Position numbers and translations under genes: made by a program
Shown here: positions 20,395-29,811 of the stretch, piece after piece
Position numbering within the stretch: position 1 is the first letter of the stretch
How the letters are laid out: each line of letters opens with the position of its first letter
From: CAVSXS01 sp963767715
GTDB lineage: Bacteria > Chloroflexota > Ktedonobacteria > Ktedonobacterales > Ktedonobacteraceae
Direction of reading: 5' to 3'
Assembly (NCBI GenBank): GCA_963767715.1
Contig: CAVYFA010000018.1
Span: 1-64,000 of the forward strand
Length of the DNA stretch: 64,000 nucleotides
The notes under the pieces: model-generated
The model's database searches: none
What the model was told of the DNA's origin: nothing
Seen by the model: only the letters and a program-made list of their open reading frames with translations

Positions 20395-21087
20395 ATGAAA
20401 GACCCGACCCGACCGATGGCCGATTCATCGGATGAAGCGCAAAATGAGCAGGCGCTGGCCCGCCAGCAGCGCCAGGAATTAAAGCAGGAACTGGCGGAAC
20501 ACTATGCCAATCTCCCTCGCCGCCGTTCGGCCCGCAGCCGGAGAATAACCTTTGTGATACTTGGCGTCATCGCGGCGTTTGGCGTAGTTATCAGCCTGCT
20601 CGTCTTCTGGCCTACATCCAACGCTTCGCAGGTGGGCGGTTTGCCGGTTGGAACGGCTGCTCCCACCTTCCGGCTGCCCGTGTACGGCGGCGGCGAGATC
20701 GGCCAGACCATCGATTTGCAGGCGCTGCGCGGGCATCCTGTCGTTCTCAACTTCTGGTCCGAATCGTGCCAGCCGTGCCTGTCGGAGGTCCCCTACCTGC
20801 AGCGTTTTTATGCCGCCCATGCCGCGCAAAACTCCTTTGCCTTGCTCGGCATCAACCAGGCCGACCCGAAAGACGATATCCGCATCTTCGGCGCTAACAA
20901 CCACGTCACCTACCCTTTACTGTTCGACGCCGGCGATGCGATCAACCAGAAATTTAACGTGACGGCCATTCCACTCACGTTCTTCATCGATAGCCACGGC
21001 ATCATTCGCTACGTCGTGTTGCAGCCGCTCACGCCCCGCACCATGCAGCAGGGCCTGGCCGCGGTAGGCCTTCATTATAGTGCGTAA
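20395..21087 (+). CDS. Membrane-anchored TlpA/ResA-like thioredoxin
   Basis: The 230-residue protein has a charged cytoplasmic N-terminus with many Gln/Arg, one membrane helix (about residues 51-72) and an extracytoplasmic AhpC/TSA-thioredoxin domain. The redox pair Cys125/Cys128 lies in SCQPC. The cis-Pro loop appears as TAIPLTFFID. Proteins of this group reduce disulfides in cytochrome c maturation or cell-wall proteins; no ccm genes are nearby. The phosphoketolase gene follows after 34 bp, so read-through is likely. Confidence 0.88.
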   Translation: MKDPTRPMADSSDEAQNEQALARQQRQELKQELAEHYANLPRRRSARSRRITFVILGVIAAFGVVISLLVFWPTSNASQVGGLPVGTAAPTFRLPVYGGGEIGQTIDLQALRGHPVVLNFWSESCQPCLSEVPYLQRFYAAHAAQNSFALLGINQADPKDDIRIFGANNHVTYPLLFDAGDAINQKFNVTAIPLTFFIDSHGIIRYVVLQPLTPRTMQQGLAAVGLHYSA

Positions 21088-21121
21088 TGTAGTCGACGAA
21101 CCCAGAGAGAAGGAGCAAACA

Positions 21122-23566
21122 ATGACCCTGGATGTAACAATCCCCCAGACCACGGCTTCGCGCATTCCGGTAGAAGAAATTCGGCAGCAGCATGGCGCGA
21201 AACTGGATGCCATCGCGCGTTACCGGCGAGTCACCAACTATCTTGCAGCGGCGCAGATTTATTTGAAAGAGAATGTCCTGTTAGAGGAACCGCTCAAGCC
21301 GGAACATATTAAAGACCGACTGCTCGGCCACTGGGGAACCAGTCCCGGCATTAACCTGGTCTACGCCCACCTCAATCGTCTCATCAAACGCCACGACCTC
21401 GATATGTTCCTGGTAACCGGCCCGGGCCACGGAGCGCCCGCCAACCTCGCCAATCTCTATATCGAGGGAACGCTGCGGGACTTTTATCCAGATTTGACGC
21501 TCGACCACGCCGGCGTTTCAGCCTTTGTCAGACGCTTTTCCTGGCCCGGCGGCTTCCCCAGCCACCTCTACCCCGGCGTTCCCGGCACCATCCACGAGGG
21601 CGGCGAGCTAGGCTATGCCCTCGCGACGGCCTTCGGCGCGGCCATGGATAATCCCGACCTGATCGTCGCCTGCATCGTCGGCGATGGAGAGGCCGAGACC
21701 GGGCCGACCGCGACCGCCTGGCATAGCTACAAATTCATCGACCCGGCAGAGTCAGGCGCCGTTCTGCCCATCCTGCACCTGAACGGTTACAAAATTTCCA
21801 ACCCTACCATCTATGGCACGATGAGTGACGAGGAACTGCTGGCGCTCTTCATAGGCTACGGCTATCATGTCCTCTTCGTCGAGGGCGATGACCTGGACGC
21901 CTCGCTCTACGGTGCGATGGACCAGGCCTATAGCGAAATTCGCGCCATCCAGCGGGCGGCGCGCTCCGGAAAGCCCATCGAGAAGCCGCGCTGGCCGGTG
22001 ATCCTGATGCGTTCCCCAAAAGGCATGACGGGCGTCAAAGAGATGGACGGCGAACCCATCGAGGGTTCGTACCGCTCGCACCAGGTACCGATTCCCGATC
22101 CCAAGACCAACCCGGCGCATCTCAAGCTGCTCGAAGGCTGGCTGCGTTCCTACCACATCGAAGAATTGTTCGACGCCAACGGCAGCCCGAAAGCGGAGAT
22201 CACCGACCTGTGTCCACCGGGCGAGCGCCGCATGGGCAGCAACCTGCATACCTTCGGGGGTCGCATTCGCAGCCGCCACCCGATCGATCTGCCCGACATC
22301 CACGATTTCGCGGTCAAGGTGGAGAGTGTCGCTGAACGAGCGCCGGGTTCAGACCACAACGAACAGGTCAGCAGCGTCGAGCAGGTTGGCCTGTATCTAA
22401 GCGAAGTGATCCGGCGCAACCCGCATAACTTTCGCATTGTCAGCCCGGACGAACTGGAGTCCAATAAGCTGGGCGCGACGCTGAATGTGACGAAGCGCGA
22501 TTATCAATGGCCGGTTCCCCCGCATAACGAGAAGATCACCTCGCACGATGGCCGCATCCTCGAAATGCTCAGCGAGCATACCTTGCAGGCCTGGCTGCAG
22601 GGCTACCTTCTCACCGGGCGCTACGGCCTTTTCCCGTCCTACGAGGCATTTCTGAACATAGTGGTCTCCATGATGGACCAGTATTCCAAGTTCCTGAAGA
22701 TGTCAATGGAGTTTCCCTGGCGCCTGCCCGTCGCCTCGCTGAACTACCTGGAGACTTCGACGCTGTGGCGGCAGGAACACAACGGCTTTTCACACCAGAG
22801 CCCCGGCCTGATCAACGACATCCTGAACCGCAAGGCCGAGGTTTCGCGCGTCTACCTGCCCCCCGATGCCAACTGCCTGATCAGCACGGTCGATCACTGC
22901 CTGCATAGCACAGAATACGTCAACCTGGTCATCGCCAACAAGCCGCCTATGCCACAGTGGCTCTCGATGGACGATGCCATCGCCCACTGCCGCGCAGGAG
23001 CCTCGATCTGGCAATGGGCCAGCATCGATGACGGCATCGACCCGGATGTGGTGCTCGTGGGCATCGGTGACAACCCGACGCTGGAGGTCATGGCGGCGGC
23101 GAATATCCTGCGCCACGAATTGCCGGAACTGCGCGTGCGCATCGTGAATGTCACCGACCTGTTCATCCTGGAAAAGAACACGGCGCACCCACACGGACTG
23201 GATGATGAAATGTTCACGGCACTCTTCACAGACGATAGCCCTGTGATAGTGAACTTCCATGGCTATCCTTCGGCCGTCAAACAGTTGCTTTTCGCGCGTC
23301 ACCACTCCGCTCGTTTCTACATCAACGGCTACCAGGAGGAGGGCACAACGACTACGCCATTCGACATGAACGTGCGCAATGGTACCAGTCGCTACCACGT
23401 CATCATGCAGGCGATCCGTTTAGCGGCGCAGCGCAACCCGCGGGTAGCAGTGCGAGCCAGCGAACGCATCCACCATTACGAGTACATCCTGGTCGATTTC
23501 CGCCGCTATATCCAGGAAAACGGCGTAGACCCCGCGGAAATCACCAACTGGCACTGGACGGCGTAA
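21122..23566 (+). CDS. xfp: Phosphoketolase (xylulose-5-phosphate / fructose-6-phosphate)
   Basis: This thiamine diphosphate enzyme splits xylulose 5-phosphate or fructose 6-phosphate with phosphate to give acetyl phosphate plus glyceraldehyde 3-phosphate or erythrose 4-phosphate. The start at 21122 follows AGAAGGAG and gives 814 residues, normal for the family. Visible signatures include TGPGHGAPA, EGGELGYAL and the ThDP/Mg motif GDGEAETGP, then SHQVPIPD and the C-terminal NGYQEEGTTTTPFDM. With the acetate kinase gene 14 bp downstream it forms a complete route from sugar phosphate to acetate and ATP. Which sugar it prefers cannot be told from the sequence. Confidence 0.97.
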   Translation: MTLDVTIPQTTASRIPVEEIRQQHGAKLDAIARYRRVTNYLAAAQIYLKENVLLEEPLKPEHIKDRLLGHWGTSPGINLVYAHLNRLIKRHDLDMFLVTGPGHGAPANLANLYIEGTLRDFYPDLTLDHAGVSAFVRRFSWPGGFPSHLYPGVPGTIHEGGELGYALATAFGAAMDNPDLIVACIVGDGEAETGPTATAWHSYKFIDPAESGAVLPILHLNGYKISNPTIYGTMSDEELLALFIGYGYHVLFVEGDDLDASLYGAMDQAYSEIRAIQRAARSGKPIEKPRWPVILMRSPKGMTGVKEMDGEPIEGSYRSHQVPIPDPKTNPAHLKLLEGWLRSYHIEELFDANGSPKAEITDLCPPGERRMGSNLHTFGGRIRSRHPIDLPDIHDFAVKVESVAERAPGSDHNEQVSSVEQVGLYLSEVIRRNPHNFRIVSPDELESNKLGATLNVTKRDYQWPVPPHNEKITSHDGRILEMLSEHTLQAWLQGYLLTGRYGLFPSYEAFLNIVVSMMDQYSKFLKMSMEFPWRLPVASLNYLETSTLWRQEHNGFSHQSPGLINDILNRKAEVSRVYLPPDANCLISTVDHCLHSTEYVNLVIANKPPMPQWLSMDDAIAHCRAGASIWQWASIDDGIDPDVVLVGIGDNPTLEVMAAANILRHELPELRVRIVNVTDLFILEKNTAHPHGLDDEMFTALFTDDSPVIVNFHGYPSAVKQLLFARHHSARFYINGYQEEGTTTTPFDMNVRNGTSRYHVIMQAIRLAAQRNPRVAVRASERIHHYEYILVDFRRYIQENGVDPAEITNWHWTA

Positions 23567-23580
23567 TAAAGGATAAAAAC

Positions 23581-24813
23581 ATGAGGATTCTCGTACTAAA
23601 CGCCGGGTCTACCAGCCAGAAGAGCCACCTGTACGACGTGGGTGACGCCCACGTCGTGCAAAACGGCGCGGCTCCTACCCCGCTCTGGCAGGCCGAAGCC
23701 GATTGGTCGCAGCATTCAAGCGCGACCTCGCTCAAGATCACGACCGCGCATGGCGGGACGCGTGAACTGACTCTGCAAACCGATAAACGCCGCGAGGTGA
23801 TTACGCAGATGCTCGAAACCATCTGGAGCGGTGAGACTCGCGTAATTGAGAACCCCCGCGCAATCGACATCGTGGGGCACCGCGTCGTGCATGGAGGCTA
23901 CGAGTTTGAGGACAGCGTGCTCGTCACGCAGGAGGTCAAGGACGATATCAGGCGCATGGCCGCCTTCGCGCCTGAGCATAACCCGGCCAACCTGGAAGGC
24001 ATCGAGGCGGTTGAACAACTGCTGCCCGGCGTGCCCCAGGTAGCTGTCTTCGATACCGCCTTCCACCGCAGCATGCCGCTGCCAGCAGTCGTCTACCCGA
24101 TCCCCTATGATTGGTTCAAAAACGAGCATGTGTGCCGCTATGGTTTTCACGGCATCAGCTTCCGCTACTGCACCCATCGCGCCGCGCAGCTCCTCGGCAA
24201 AGACCTCACCTCGCTGCGCCTCATCACCTGTCACCTGGGCGGCGGCTGCTCGCTGGCCGCCATCGAAGGAGGGCGCAGCATCGACACCACCATGGGCTTT
24301 ACCCCGCTCGAGGGCCTGATGATGGGCAGCCGCTCCGGCTCCATCGATCCCGGCATCCTGCTCTACCTGATGCGCGAGCGCGGCTATACCGGCGAGCAAC
24401 TGGACAAGATGCTCAATAAATCCTCCGGCTTAAAAGGCATCGCGGGCACGAGCGATATGCGCCAGGTCATGCAGCGCATGAGGGAAGGCGACGAACTGGC
24501 GACGCTGGCCTTCCAGATGTTTGTGCACCGCCTGCGCGCCTTCATCGGCGCTATGCTCGCCTCGCTGGGCGGCCTGGACGCGCTGGTCTTCGCAGGCGGC
24601 ATCGGAGAGCATTCGCCCGATGTGCGTGCCGCCGCCTGCGAACCGTTCGGCTTCCTAGGCTTAGAACTGGACGAGCAAAAGAATATGCATGCTTCCAGCG
24701 ACGCGGATATCGCCGCGCCCGCGTCGAAAGTGCGCGTGCTGGTCGTGCGTACGCAGGAGGAGTGGGTGATAGCGCAGGACTGCTGGCGATTAGCCGGCGA
24801 GAGGAGAGGGTAA
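23581..24813 (+). CDS. ackA: Acetate kinase
   Basis: Converts acetyl phosphate and ADP to acetate and ATP. The 410 residues contain the family signatures LNAGSTSQKSHLY (residues 6-18; usually SSSLK), HRVVHGG, and GFTPLEGLMMGSRSGSIDPG, plus the C-terminal FAGGIGEHSPDVR. There is a small extra insertion after residue 20, and the second half of the first motif departs a little from the consensus. Co-transcribed with xfp. It is convergent with the anti-sigma gene, 15 bp away, with no obvious hairpin between. Confidence 0.96.
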   Translation: MRILVLNAGSTSQKSHLYDVGDAHVVQNGAAPTPLWQAEADWSQHSSATSLKITTAHGGTRELTLQTDKRREVITQMLETIWSGETRVIENPRAIDIVGHRVVHGGYEFEDSVLVTQEVKDDIRRMAAFAPEHNPANLEGIEAVEQLLPGVPQVAVFDTAFHRSMPLPAVVYPIPYDWFKNEHVCRYGFHGISFRYCTHRAAQLLGKDLTSLRLITCHLGGGCSLAAIEGGRSIDTTMGFTPLEGLMMGSRSGSIDPGILLYLMRERGYTGEQLDKMLNKSSGLKGIAGTSDMRQVMQRMREGDELATLAFQMFVHRLRAFIGAMLASLGGLDALVFAGGIGEHSPDVRAAACEPFGFLGLELDEQKNMHASSDADIAAPASKVRVLVVRTQEEWVIAQDCWRLAGERRG

Positions 24814-24828
24814 GGAAGCGTCCCTAAC

Positions 24829-25614
24829 TCAGTACCGCACCTGGCGGTATCTCCGCCTCGTGACAAGCAGCCCGATCACGCCCAGCAGCGCCAGCGCCAG
24901 CCCGACGCTCAGCCGGCCCTCGACAGTACGCGGGTCGAGATATGGTGGAAGAGCAGGCGGTGCCAGGGTCTGGTTCTGTGGCGGAGTGACTTTGCTTGTT
25001 GGAGTCGTGTGAGGAGGTGTCGCTGCGGCGGGAGTACTTCGAGGCTGCCCTGCCTGCCCTAGCTTCCCCGACTGCGTTGACACAGCAGAATGCGTCCCCA
25101 CGATATTAGGAGTCGTCACGTGGGGTGAGAGTGCGGGGGTATGCGCGGCGCCCTGGAAAGAGGAAGGCGCGGGCGCCGCCGTTTCTGACGCTGCGCCCAG
25201 GTGCCCGAGCGAAATGGCAGGCAACAGGCCAGAAAGGATGAAGAGCAGTCCCAGCACCGCCGCGATGGCGCTGGCGAAACGCATGGCGCGCCGCAGGCCG
25301 TTGCGCGCCGCGGGCTGCCGGCGCGCAGGTTCTATGGCGCGGTGCAATTGACGTCCGGCCTCGATCGGCAGCGGGGTGACGTTCGCCGGCAGGGTAAACG
25401 AGCGTGGCAGAGCTGGTTGGGGCATAGCGCGCACGAGCGCCACCGTCGCCCGCAGGTCTGCCAGCGCCAGCCGGCATTGCTCGCAAGAGTGGAGATGAGC
25501 GTCGACAAGAGCCTGCTCTGACGGGGAAAGTTGCTTATCGAGCAAGGCAGAAAGTTGCTCCATTGTCAGGTGTTCAGGATGCTCATGATTCCCATGTTGC
25601 CTTGATCGTGTCAC
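24829..25614 (-). CDS. Anti-sigma factor with zinc-binding (ZAS) domain
   Basis: A GTG start behind GGAG gives 261 residues. The N-terminal domain has the H-x3-C-x2-C motif (His40, Cys44, Cys47) of zinc-associated anti-sigma factors. A membrane helix lies near residues 110-132. A long Ala/Pro/Thr/Ser-rich linker follows, then a second helix near the C-terminus ending in Arg-rich RRRYRQ. It should hold the partner ECF sigma factor at the membrane until a signal arrives. The sigma gene is directly upstream, 20 bp away. Confidence 0.87.
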   Translation of the reverse strand: MTRSRQHGNHEHPEHLTMEQLSALLDKQLSPSEQALVDAHLHSCEQCRLALADLRATVALVRAMPQPALPRSFTLPANVTPLPIEAGRQLHRAIEPARRQPAARNGLRRAMRFASAIAAVLGLLFILSGLLPAISLGHLGAASETAAPAPSSFQGAAHTPALSPHVTTPNIVGTHSAVSTQSGKLGQAGQPRSTPAAATPPHTTPTSKVTPPQNQTLAPPALPPYLDPRTVEGRLSVGLALALLGVIGLLVTRRRYRQVRY

Positions 25615-25634
25615 GCCGCTGCTCCGTTATAGTT

Positions 25635-26270
25635 TTATTCTCTATCAGAAAGTAGACGATAATTGCCGGGCAAAAGTTCCCTGTGCTGTTGTAAATAAAC
25701 GCGCAGGCGCGCCCGGCCGCGCGCGATACGCGAGCGTACGGTGCCGAGCGAGGTCTGCGTGGCCAGCGCGATTTCTTCGTAAGAAAGTCCCTCGATATCG
25801 CACAGCACCACCGCCTCGCGCTGGTCGAGCGGGAGCGATTCGAGGCCGCGCTGGATCGCGTCTTGCAATTCCTGGTCTAACAGGGCCTCTTCGGGGTTGA
25901 CCTCCCGGTCGGTCGTCACAAGCGTGCCGATGACTCCGGAGGTGTACGGCTCGTCTTCGTCGGTCAATCCCTCGAGTGACTCGACGGGATGGCGGTGCGT
26001 GCGCCGCCAGTGATCGCAGGACTGATTCGAGGCAATGCGCAGCAGCCAGGCGCGGAACGAGGGGCCGCCGCGAAAAGACTTGATGGCGCGAAAGGCAGCA
26101 ATAAAGGTTTCCTGCGTCACATCGGCGGCCACGTCCCGGTCGCCCAGCATGCGCAAGGTGAGGGTATACACCGCCTGCTGGTAGCGCAGCACGAGCTGAT
26201 TGAACGCGCTGACATCCCCGCCCTGGCTGCGTGCTATAAGCTGTAACTCATCGTCGCGCTCAGATTCCAT
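25635..26270 (-). CDS. RNA polymerase sigma factor, ECF type
   Basis: Region 2 is visible as FNQLVLRYQQAVYTL and DVTQETFIAAFRA with the -10 recognition part; region 4 as LDQREAVVLCDIEGLSYEEI with helix-turn-helix TSLGTVRSRIARGRARL. The length from 26270 is 211 residues. Upstream in-frame starts exist at 26318 and 26375, none with a clear ribosome-binding site. Forms a classic sigma/anti-sigma operon with the downstream gene. The target genes cannot be predicted. Confidence 0.9.
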   Translation of the reverse strand: MESERDDELQLIARSQGGDVSAFNQLVLRYQQAVYTLTLRMLGDRDVAADVTQETFIAAFRAIKSFRGGPSFRAWLLRIASNQSCDHWRRTHRHPVESLEGLTDEDEPYTSGVIGTLVTTDREVNPEEALLDQELQDAIQRGLESLPLDQREAVVLCDIEGLSYEEIALATQTSLGTVRSRIARGRARLRVYLQQHRELLPGNYRLLSDRE

Positions 26271-26426
26271 CCTCTTTGCCGCCTCTTCAAAAGTCTTGAC
26301 AGGATACCAGTCTAACATAAAAACGGCGGGAACGATACTCTTTTTATTGTACGTACCGGCTACTATTGCCATCACCGGTTAAGTGGTGCATTCGGCAAAT
26401 TCGTGGCTAATCACCGAGGCCGAGAA

Positions 26427-26688
26427 TGGAGATTAACAAATTAGTGCGGACATCATGCTATCCACCGGACTGGCCGATAATGCAGATTAACGAAATAATG
26501 TGGACAGTAGCAGCATCTGCAGCGGACTGGCCGATAAATCGGCGGTGCGCGCGATAAATCGGCGCCTACTCTTGCTGGGCGGCCGTAGGCGCAATTAGTT
26601 GGGCCTGACCGATGGCCGGATCAATTGGGTAATCGGCATAATCGGCGCTGGCCGCGATAAATCGGGCCCTACGGTTTGCCCAGGATTT
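26427..26688. repeat. Dispersed intergenic repeat, copy B
   Basis: Shares with copy A (7847-8110) the opening TGGAGATTAACAAATTA, the block GTGCGGACATCATGCTATCC, GGACTGGCCGATAA, GGCGGCCGTAGGCG and GATGGCCGGATCAATT. Small internal rearrangements differ, with CGCGATAAATCGG duplicated here. The gene-free interval 26376-26817 holds little else. It lies upstream of the ECF sigma gene and the dioxygenase gene. Confidence 0.85.
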
Positions 26689-26817
26689 AGTGAATGCGCC
26701 ACTAAGCCCTGGCGGTTGTGCGTGGGAGGGAGAGGGTCGTGAAATAGTGATAGGATATGTTATTGTTCTAATGGTGAGAACATAGTACTTGCCTTTGATG
26801 GCAGAAGGAGTAATAAC

Positions 26818-27795
26818 ATGCAATTAGGTGGCATCCATCATGTCACTGCTGTGACTGGAAACGCCTCGCGCAACGTCGCGTTCTATACACAGGTGCTGGG
26901 TATGCGCCTGGTGAAAAAAACGGTGAACCAGGACGATGTCTCAGCCTATCATCTCTTCTACGGGGATGAACTTGGTCATCCCGGCTACGACCTGACTTTC
27001 TTCGAGTGGGCCGATATCGGCTATCAACAGCCGGGAGCCGGCACCATTTCGACTATCTCGCTGGGTGTGAACGGCCGGGATGCGCTCGAGGGCTGGGTAA
27101 AGCGCCTCGATGATTTCAAGGTGGTCCACGACGACATATACATACGCGGTGAAGATGGTCCCGCCGTGCTGGCCTTCCGCGATCCCGAAGGCCAGCGTCT
27201 CGAACTGGTGGACGCCGCCGGGAAGCTGGAGCGCAGCCCCTGGCGTAAGAGCCCCGTGCCGGTCGAAATGGCGATTCACGGTTTTTACGCGGTCCGGCTC
27301 ACAGAGCGACATCTCGAATCCTCGGCCCGCTTTTTGACCGAGACGCTTGGCTTCCGCCCTGCAGGCACCTATCAAACGCCACAGCAGACTAGCGTAACCG
27401 TCTTCGAGGTAGGCCCTGGCGGTCCGGGCACGGAGGTACACATAGAGGTTGCGCCTGATCAGCCGTTCCGCCGCTTCGTCGGTATCGGCGGGGTGCATCA
27501 CGTGGCGTTCCGTACCCCCAATGAAGAGGAACACCGGCAGTGGAGGGAACGCATAGCCAGGGTCAACCCCACCATAACTCCGGTGATCGACCGCTTCTAC
27601 TTCCGTTCGATCTACTTCCGCGAGCCGGGCGGCGTGTTGTTCGAGATTGCCACCGACGGGCCAGGTTTTGCTGTTGATGAAGATGTTGAAACGCTTGGCG
27701 AGCGCCTCTCACTCCCACCTTTCCTGGAACCCCAGCGCGAGCTGATCGAGGCCAACCTGAAACCAATTGTTCCGGTTGAACTGCCGGCCTGGTAG
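26818..27795 (+). CDS. VOC family ring-cleaving dioxygenase (MhqO-like)
   Basis: The 325 residues consist of two glyoxalase/VOC modules: residues 1-135 (GIHHVTAVTGNASRNVAFY) and 150-285 (HGFYAVRLTERHLESSARF, GVHHVAFRTPNE). Probable metal ligands are His in GIHHV, His in GVHHVAF and Glu in LFEIATDGPGF. Relatives in Bacillus take part in resistance to quinones and hydroquinones; that role is inferred. AGAAGGAG precedes the ATG. A luciferase-like oxidoreductase gene follows by 32 bp, so the two are probably one operon. Confidence 0.88.
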   Translation: MQLGGIHHVTAVTGNASRNVAFYTQVLGMRLVKKTVNQDDVSAYHLFYGDELGHPGYDLTFFEWADIGYQQPGAGTISTISLGVNGRDALEGWVKRLDDFKVVHDDIYIRGEDGPAVLAFRDPEGQRLELVDAAGKLERSPWRKSPVPVEMAIHGFYAVRLTERHLESSARFLTETLGFRPAGTYQTPQQTSVTVFEVGPGGPGTEVHIEVAPDQPFRRFVGIGGVHHVAFRTPNEEEHRQWRERIARVNPTITPVIDRFYFRSIYFREPGGVLFEIATDGPGFAVDEDVETLGERLSLPPFLEPQRELIEANLKPIVPVELPAW

Positions 27796-27827
27796 TAAAT
27801 TTCCTGGATCGTGAGGATTTGAACGCT

Positions 27828-28688
27828 ATGCAATTTGGAGTCACCTTTCCGCAGACCGAGATAGGCGCCGATCCTGCCGCCGTCCGCGATTACGCGCAGG
27901 CGGTAGAGGGATTGGGCTACGGTCATATCGTTGCCTTTGACCACGTGCTGGGCGTGGATGCCACGCATCGTCCAGGCTGGCGAGGGTATACCAGCAAGGA
28001 CATGTTCCACGAGCCGTTTGTGCTCTTCGGCTATCTCGCGGCGCTGACGCACCTGGAAATGGTTCCGGCGGTCATCATCCTACCCCAGCGCCAGACCGCG
28101 CTTGTGGCTAAGCAGGCGGCAGAAGTGGATGTTCTCACCGGTGGCAAACTGCGCCTCGGCGTAGGGGTCGGCTGGAACCCTGTGGAGTACGAGGCGCTGG
28201 GCATGGACTTTGGTAAGAGGGGCCGCGTCGTAGAGGAGCAGATCGAGGTCATGCGCCTGCTGTGGAGCCAGGAGATCGTCAGCTACCAGGGTCGCTTCCA
28301 CACTGTTCCAGGGGCGGGCCTCAATCCGCTGCCCGTGCGGCGCTCCATCCCGGTCTGGCTGGGAGGGAGCGCCGATGCGCTGCTGCGCCGGGTAGCGCGT
28401 ATGGGAGATGGCTGGTTCCCGCAGGGGCGACCGGATGACCACATGCGCGAAACGCTCGAACGCCTGCGCTCCTACATCCGGGAAGCTGGCCGCGATCCGG
28501 GCGCTGTAGGCATCGAGGCTCGCATGAGCACGCGCGACGGCAACCTCGACGAGTGGGTTCGCCAGACGGAGGGATGGCGAGCGCTGGGCGCAACGCACAT
28601 CTCCATCAACACCATGGGGGCAGGCTTCAAGTCGCTCGCCGACCACATCGACGCCATCCGCCGCTATAAAGAGGCCATATCCGGCTGA
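27828..28688 (+). CDS. Luciferase-like monooxygenase, probably F420-dependent
   Basis: From the ATG at 27828 the protein has 286 residues; a TTG nine bases upstream is possible. It has the TIM-barrel signature of the luciferase-like superfamily: FGVTFPQTEIG, HIVAFDHVLG, LRLGVGVGWNPVEYEALG, PVWLGGSADALLRRVA. These match F420-dependent subgroups, although the cofactor (F420 or FMN) cannot be proved from sequence alone. Substrate unknown. Follows the VOC dioxygenase gene, suggesting a shared catabolic or detoxifying role. Confidence 0.87.
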   Translation: MQFGVTFPQTEIGADPAAVRDYAQAVEGLGYGHIVAFDHVLGVDATHRPGWRGYTSKDMFHEPFVLFGYLAALTHLEMVPAVIILPQRQTALVAKQAAEVDVLTGGKLRLGVGVGWNPVEYEALGMDFGKRGRVVEEQIEVMRLLWSQEIVSYQGRFHTVPGAGLNPLPVRRSIPVWLGGSADALLRRVARMGDGWFPQGRPDDHMRETLERLRSYIREAGRDPGAVGIEARMSTRDGNLDEWVRQTEGWRALGATHISINTMGAGFKSLADHIDAIRRYKEAISG

Positions 28689-28704
28689 AAGTAGGGGGCG
28701 ATGA

Positions 28705-28966
28705 TGGAGATTCACGTATAAATGCGGACAGTATAGCATCGATTGGACTGGCCGATAATGCAGATGGAAGAGGTGATGCGAACAATTCCCAGGGCGGCGC
28801 AAGCGCCCCCACCGCCCGTCCACGCCACTCCCGCCCCTACAAAGCTGTTCGCATTTCTTCGTGAATGTGCATAATCGGCGGAGGCCGCGGTAAACCGGGC
28901 CCTACCGATGGCGGGCGTGGGCGCGATACATGGGGTCTTACCGATGGCCGGATCAATTTGTTGAGA
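28705..28966. repeat. Dispersed intergenic repeat, copy C, with nested MITE-like module
   Basis: The opening TGGAGATT, GTGCGGACA-like block, GGACTGGCCGATAA, CGCGGTAAACCGGGCCCTACCGATGG and GATGGCCGGATCAATTTG match copies A and B. A nested module at 28754-28876 starts GATAATGCAGAT and ends ATGTGCATAATC, so its ends are inverted. Its interior (CCCAGGGCGGCGCAAGCGCC, CCCCTACAAAGCTGT) recurs at 49613-49713. Confidence 0.85.
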
Positions 28967-29057
28967 GGACTTGTAAAAATAGATGCGTTCCCAACAAGAA
29001 TTTTTTGGGCCCGGTAAAGCCGCCTGAGAAGCGGATTCAGGCAGGTATTACCGCTCA

Positions 29058-29082
29058 TTTACCGCTCATTTTGAGCGGTAAA
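29058..29082. terminator. Hairpin after the repeat block
   Basis: TTTACCGCTCA (29058-29068) pairs with TGAGCGGTAAA (29072-29082) around a 3-nt loop. A partial direct copy, TTACCGCTCATT, precedes it at 29048-29059. A-T pairs at the base provide a short T-run on either strand, fitting a bidirectional terminator. The stretch 28967-29221 shows no gene. Confidence 0.6.
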
Positions 29083-29221
29083 TTTCCAGGAGTTTCGCCG
29101 TGACATGCTTGCGGCGATTGAAGCGACGGTTGGAATCGGCCAGGAGCTCAGATCGATGATGGCGGGCGGGGGACCTATAATCAGCTCCTACAGATTCCGG
29201 GTAATCGAAAGGTCCCCAAGT

Positions 29222-29644
29222 ATGACCGAATCCGCCCGAAAAACAGAAGACAACAAAGCCCTGATCCGTCGCCTTTTCGAGGAGGCAATCAACCGGGGGA
29301 ACCTGGCCATCGTAAACGAGGTCTTCTCTGCCGATTTCGTCGATCATTCCACTCCCGGTCAGGCGGCGGGCCCTGGGGGAGTGCGCGATTACTTCGCCGC
29401 GATCCGCGGTGGTTTCCCCGATATTCAAGTTGTCCTGGAGGATGTGCTCGCGGATGGCGACAAGGTCGTCGTGCGCACGACCTGGCGGGGAACTCAGCGG
29501 GGAAGCTATGAGGGCATTGCACCCACGGGCAGGCCCGCGATGAGAACACTGATACAGATATTTCGTATAGTCGATGGCGTGATTGTAGAAGAGTGGAATG
29601 AGGGCGGCAGCCTGCTGGAGTCTGTACAAAGGGACAGCCCCTGA
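29222..29644 (+). CDS. SnoaL-like / ester cyclase family protein
   Basis: The ATG at 29222, behind GAAAGG, gives 140 residues, the normal length; upstream in-frame codons lack conservation signs. The NTF2-like cone fold is indicated by NKALIRRLFEEAINRGNL, FVDHSTPG, and GDKVVVRTTWRGTQRG with EWNEGG near the end. The family includes polyketide cyclases and many orphan proteins, so the substrate is unknown. Confidence 0.85.
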   Translation: MTESARKTEDNKALIRRLFEEAINRGNLAIVNEVFSADFVDHSTPGQAAGPGGVRDYFAAIRGGFPDIQVVLEDVLADGDKVVVRTTWRGTQRGSYEGIAPTGRPAMRTLIQIFRIVDGVIVEEWNEGGSLLESVQRDSP

Positions 29645-29811
29645 ACTGTCCTCACGTTCGTTGCAAATTCCTCTCCCGCTTTGTATAGTAGAAATGTGAA
29701 AACACGAGATCCTCACACAGGCCTGCTCCGCGCCTGTCTCGCCTGAGCAATGGCAGACCCGCGATGACAAGGCAGGCAGGTAGATATATTGCAGGCCCGA
29801 AAGGAAGATAG

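Noticed and set aside
21080..21121. Earlier GTG start for phosphoketolase
   Set aside because: It overlaps the tlpA stop and lacks a ribosome-binding site, whereas ATG 21122 has AGAAGGAG.
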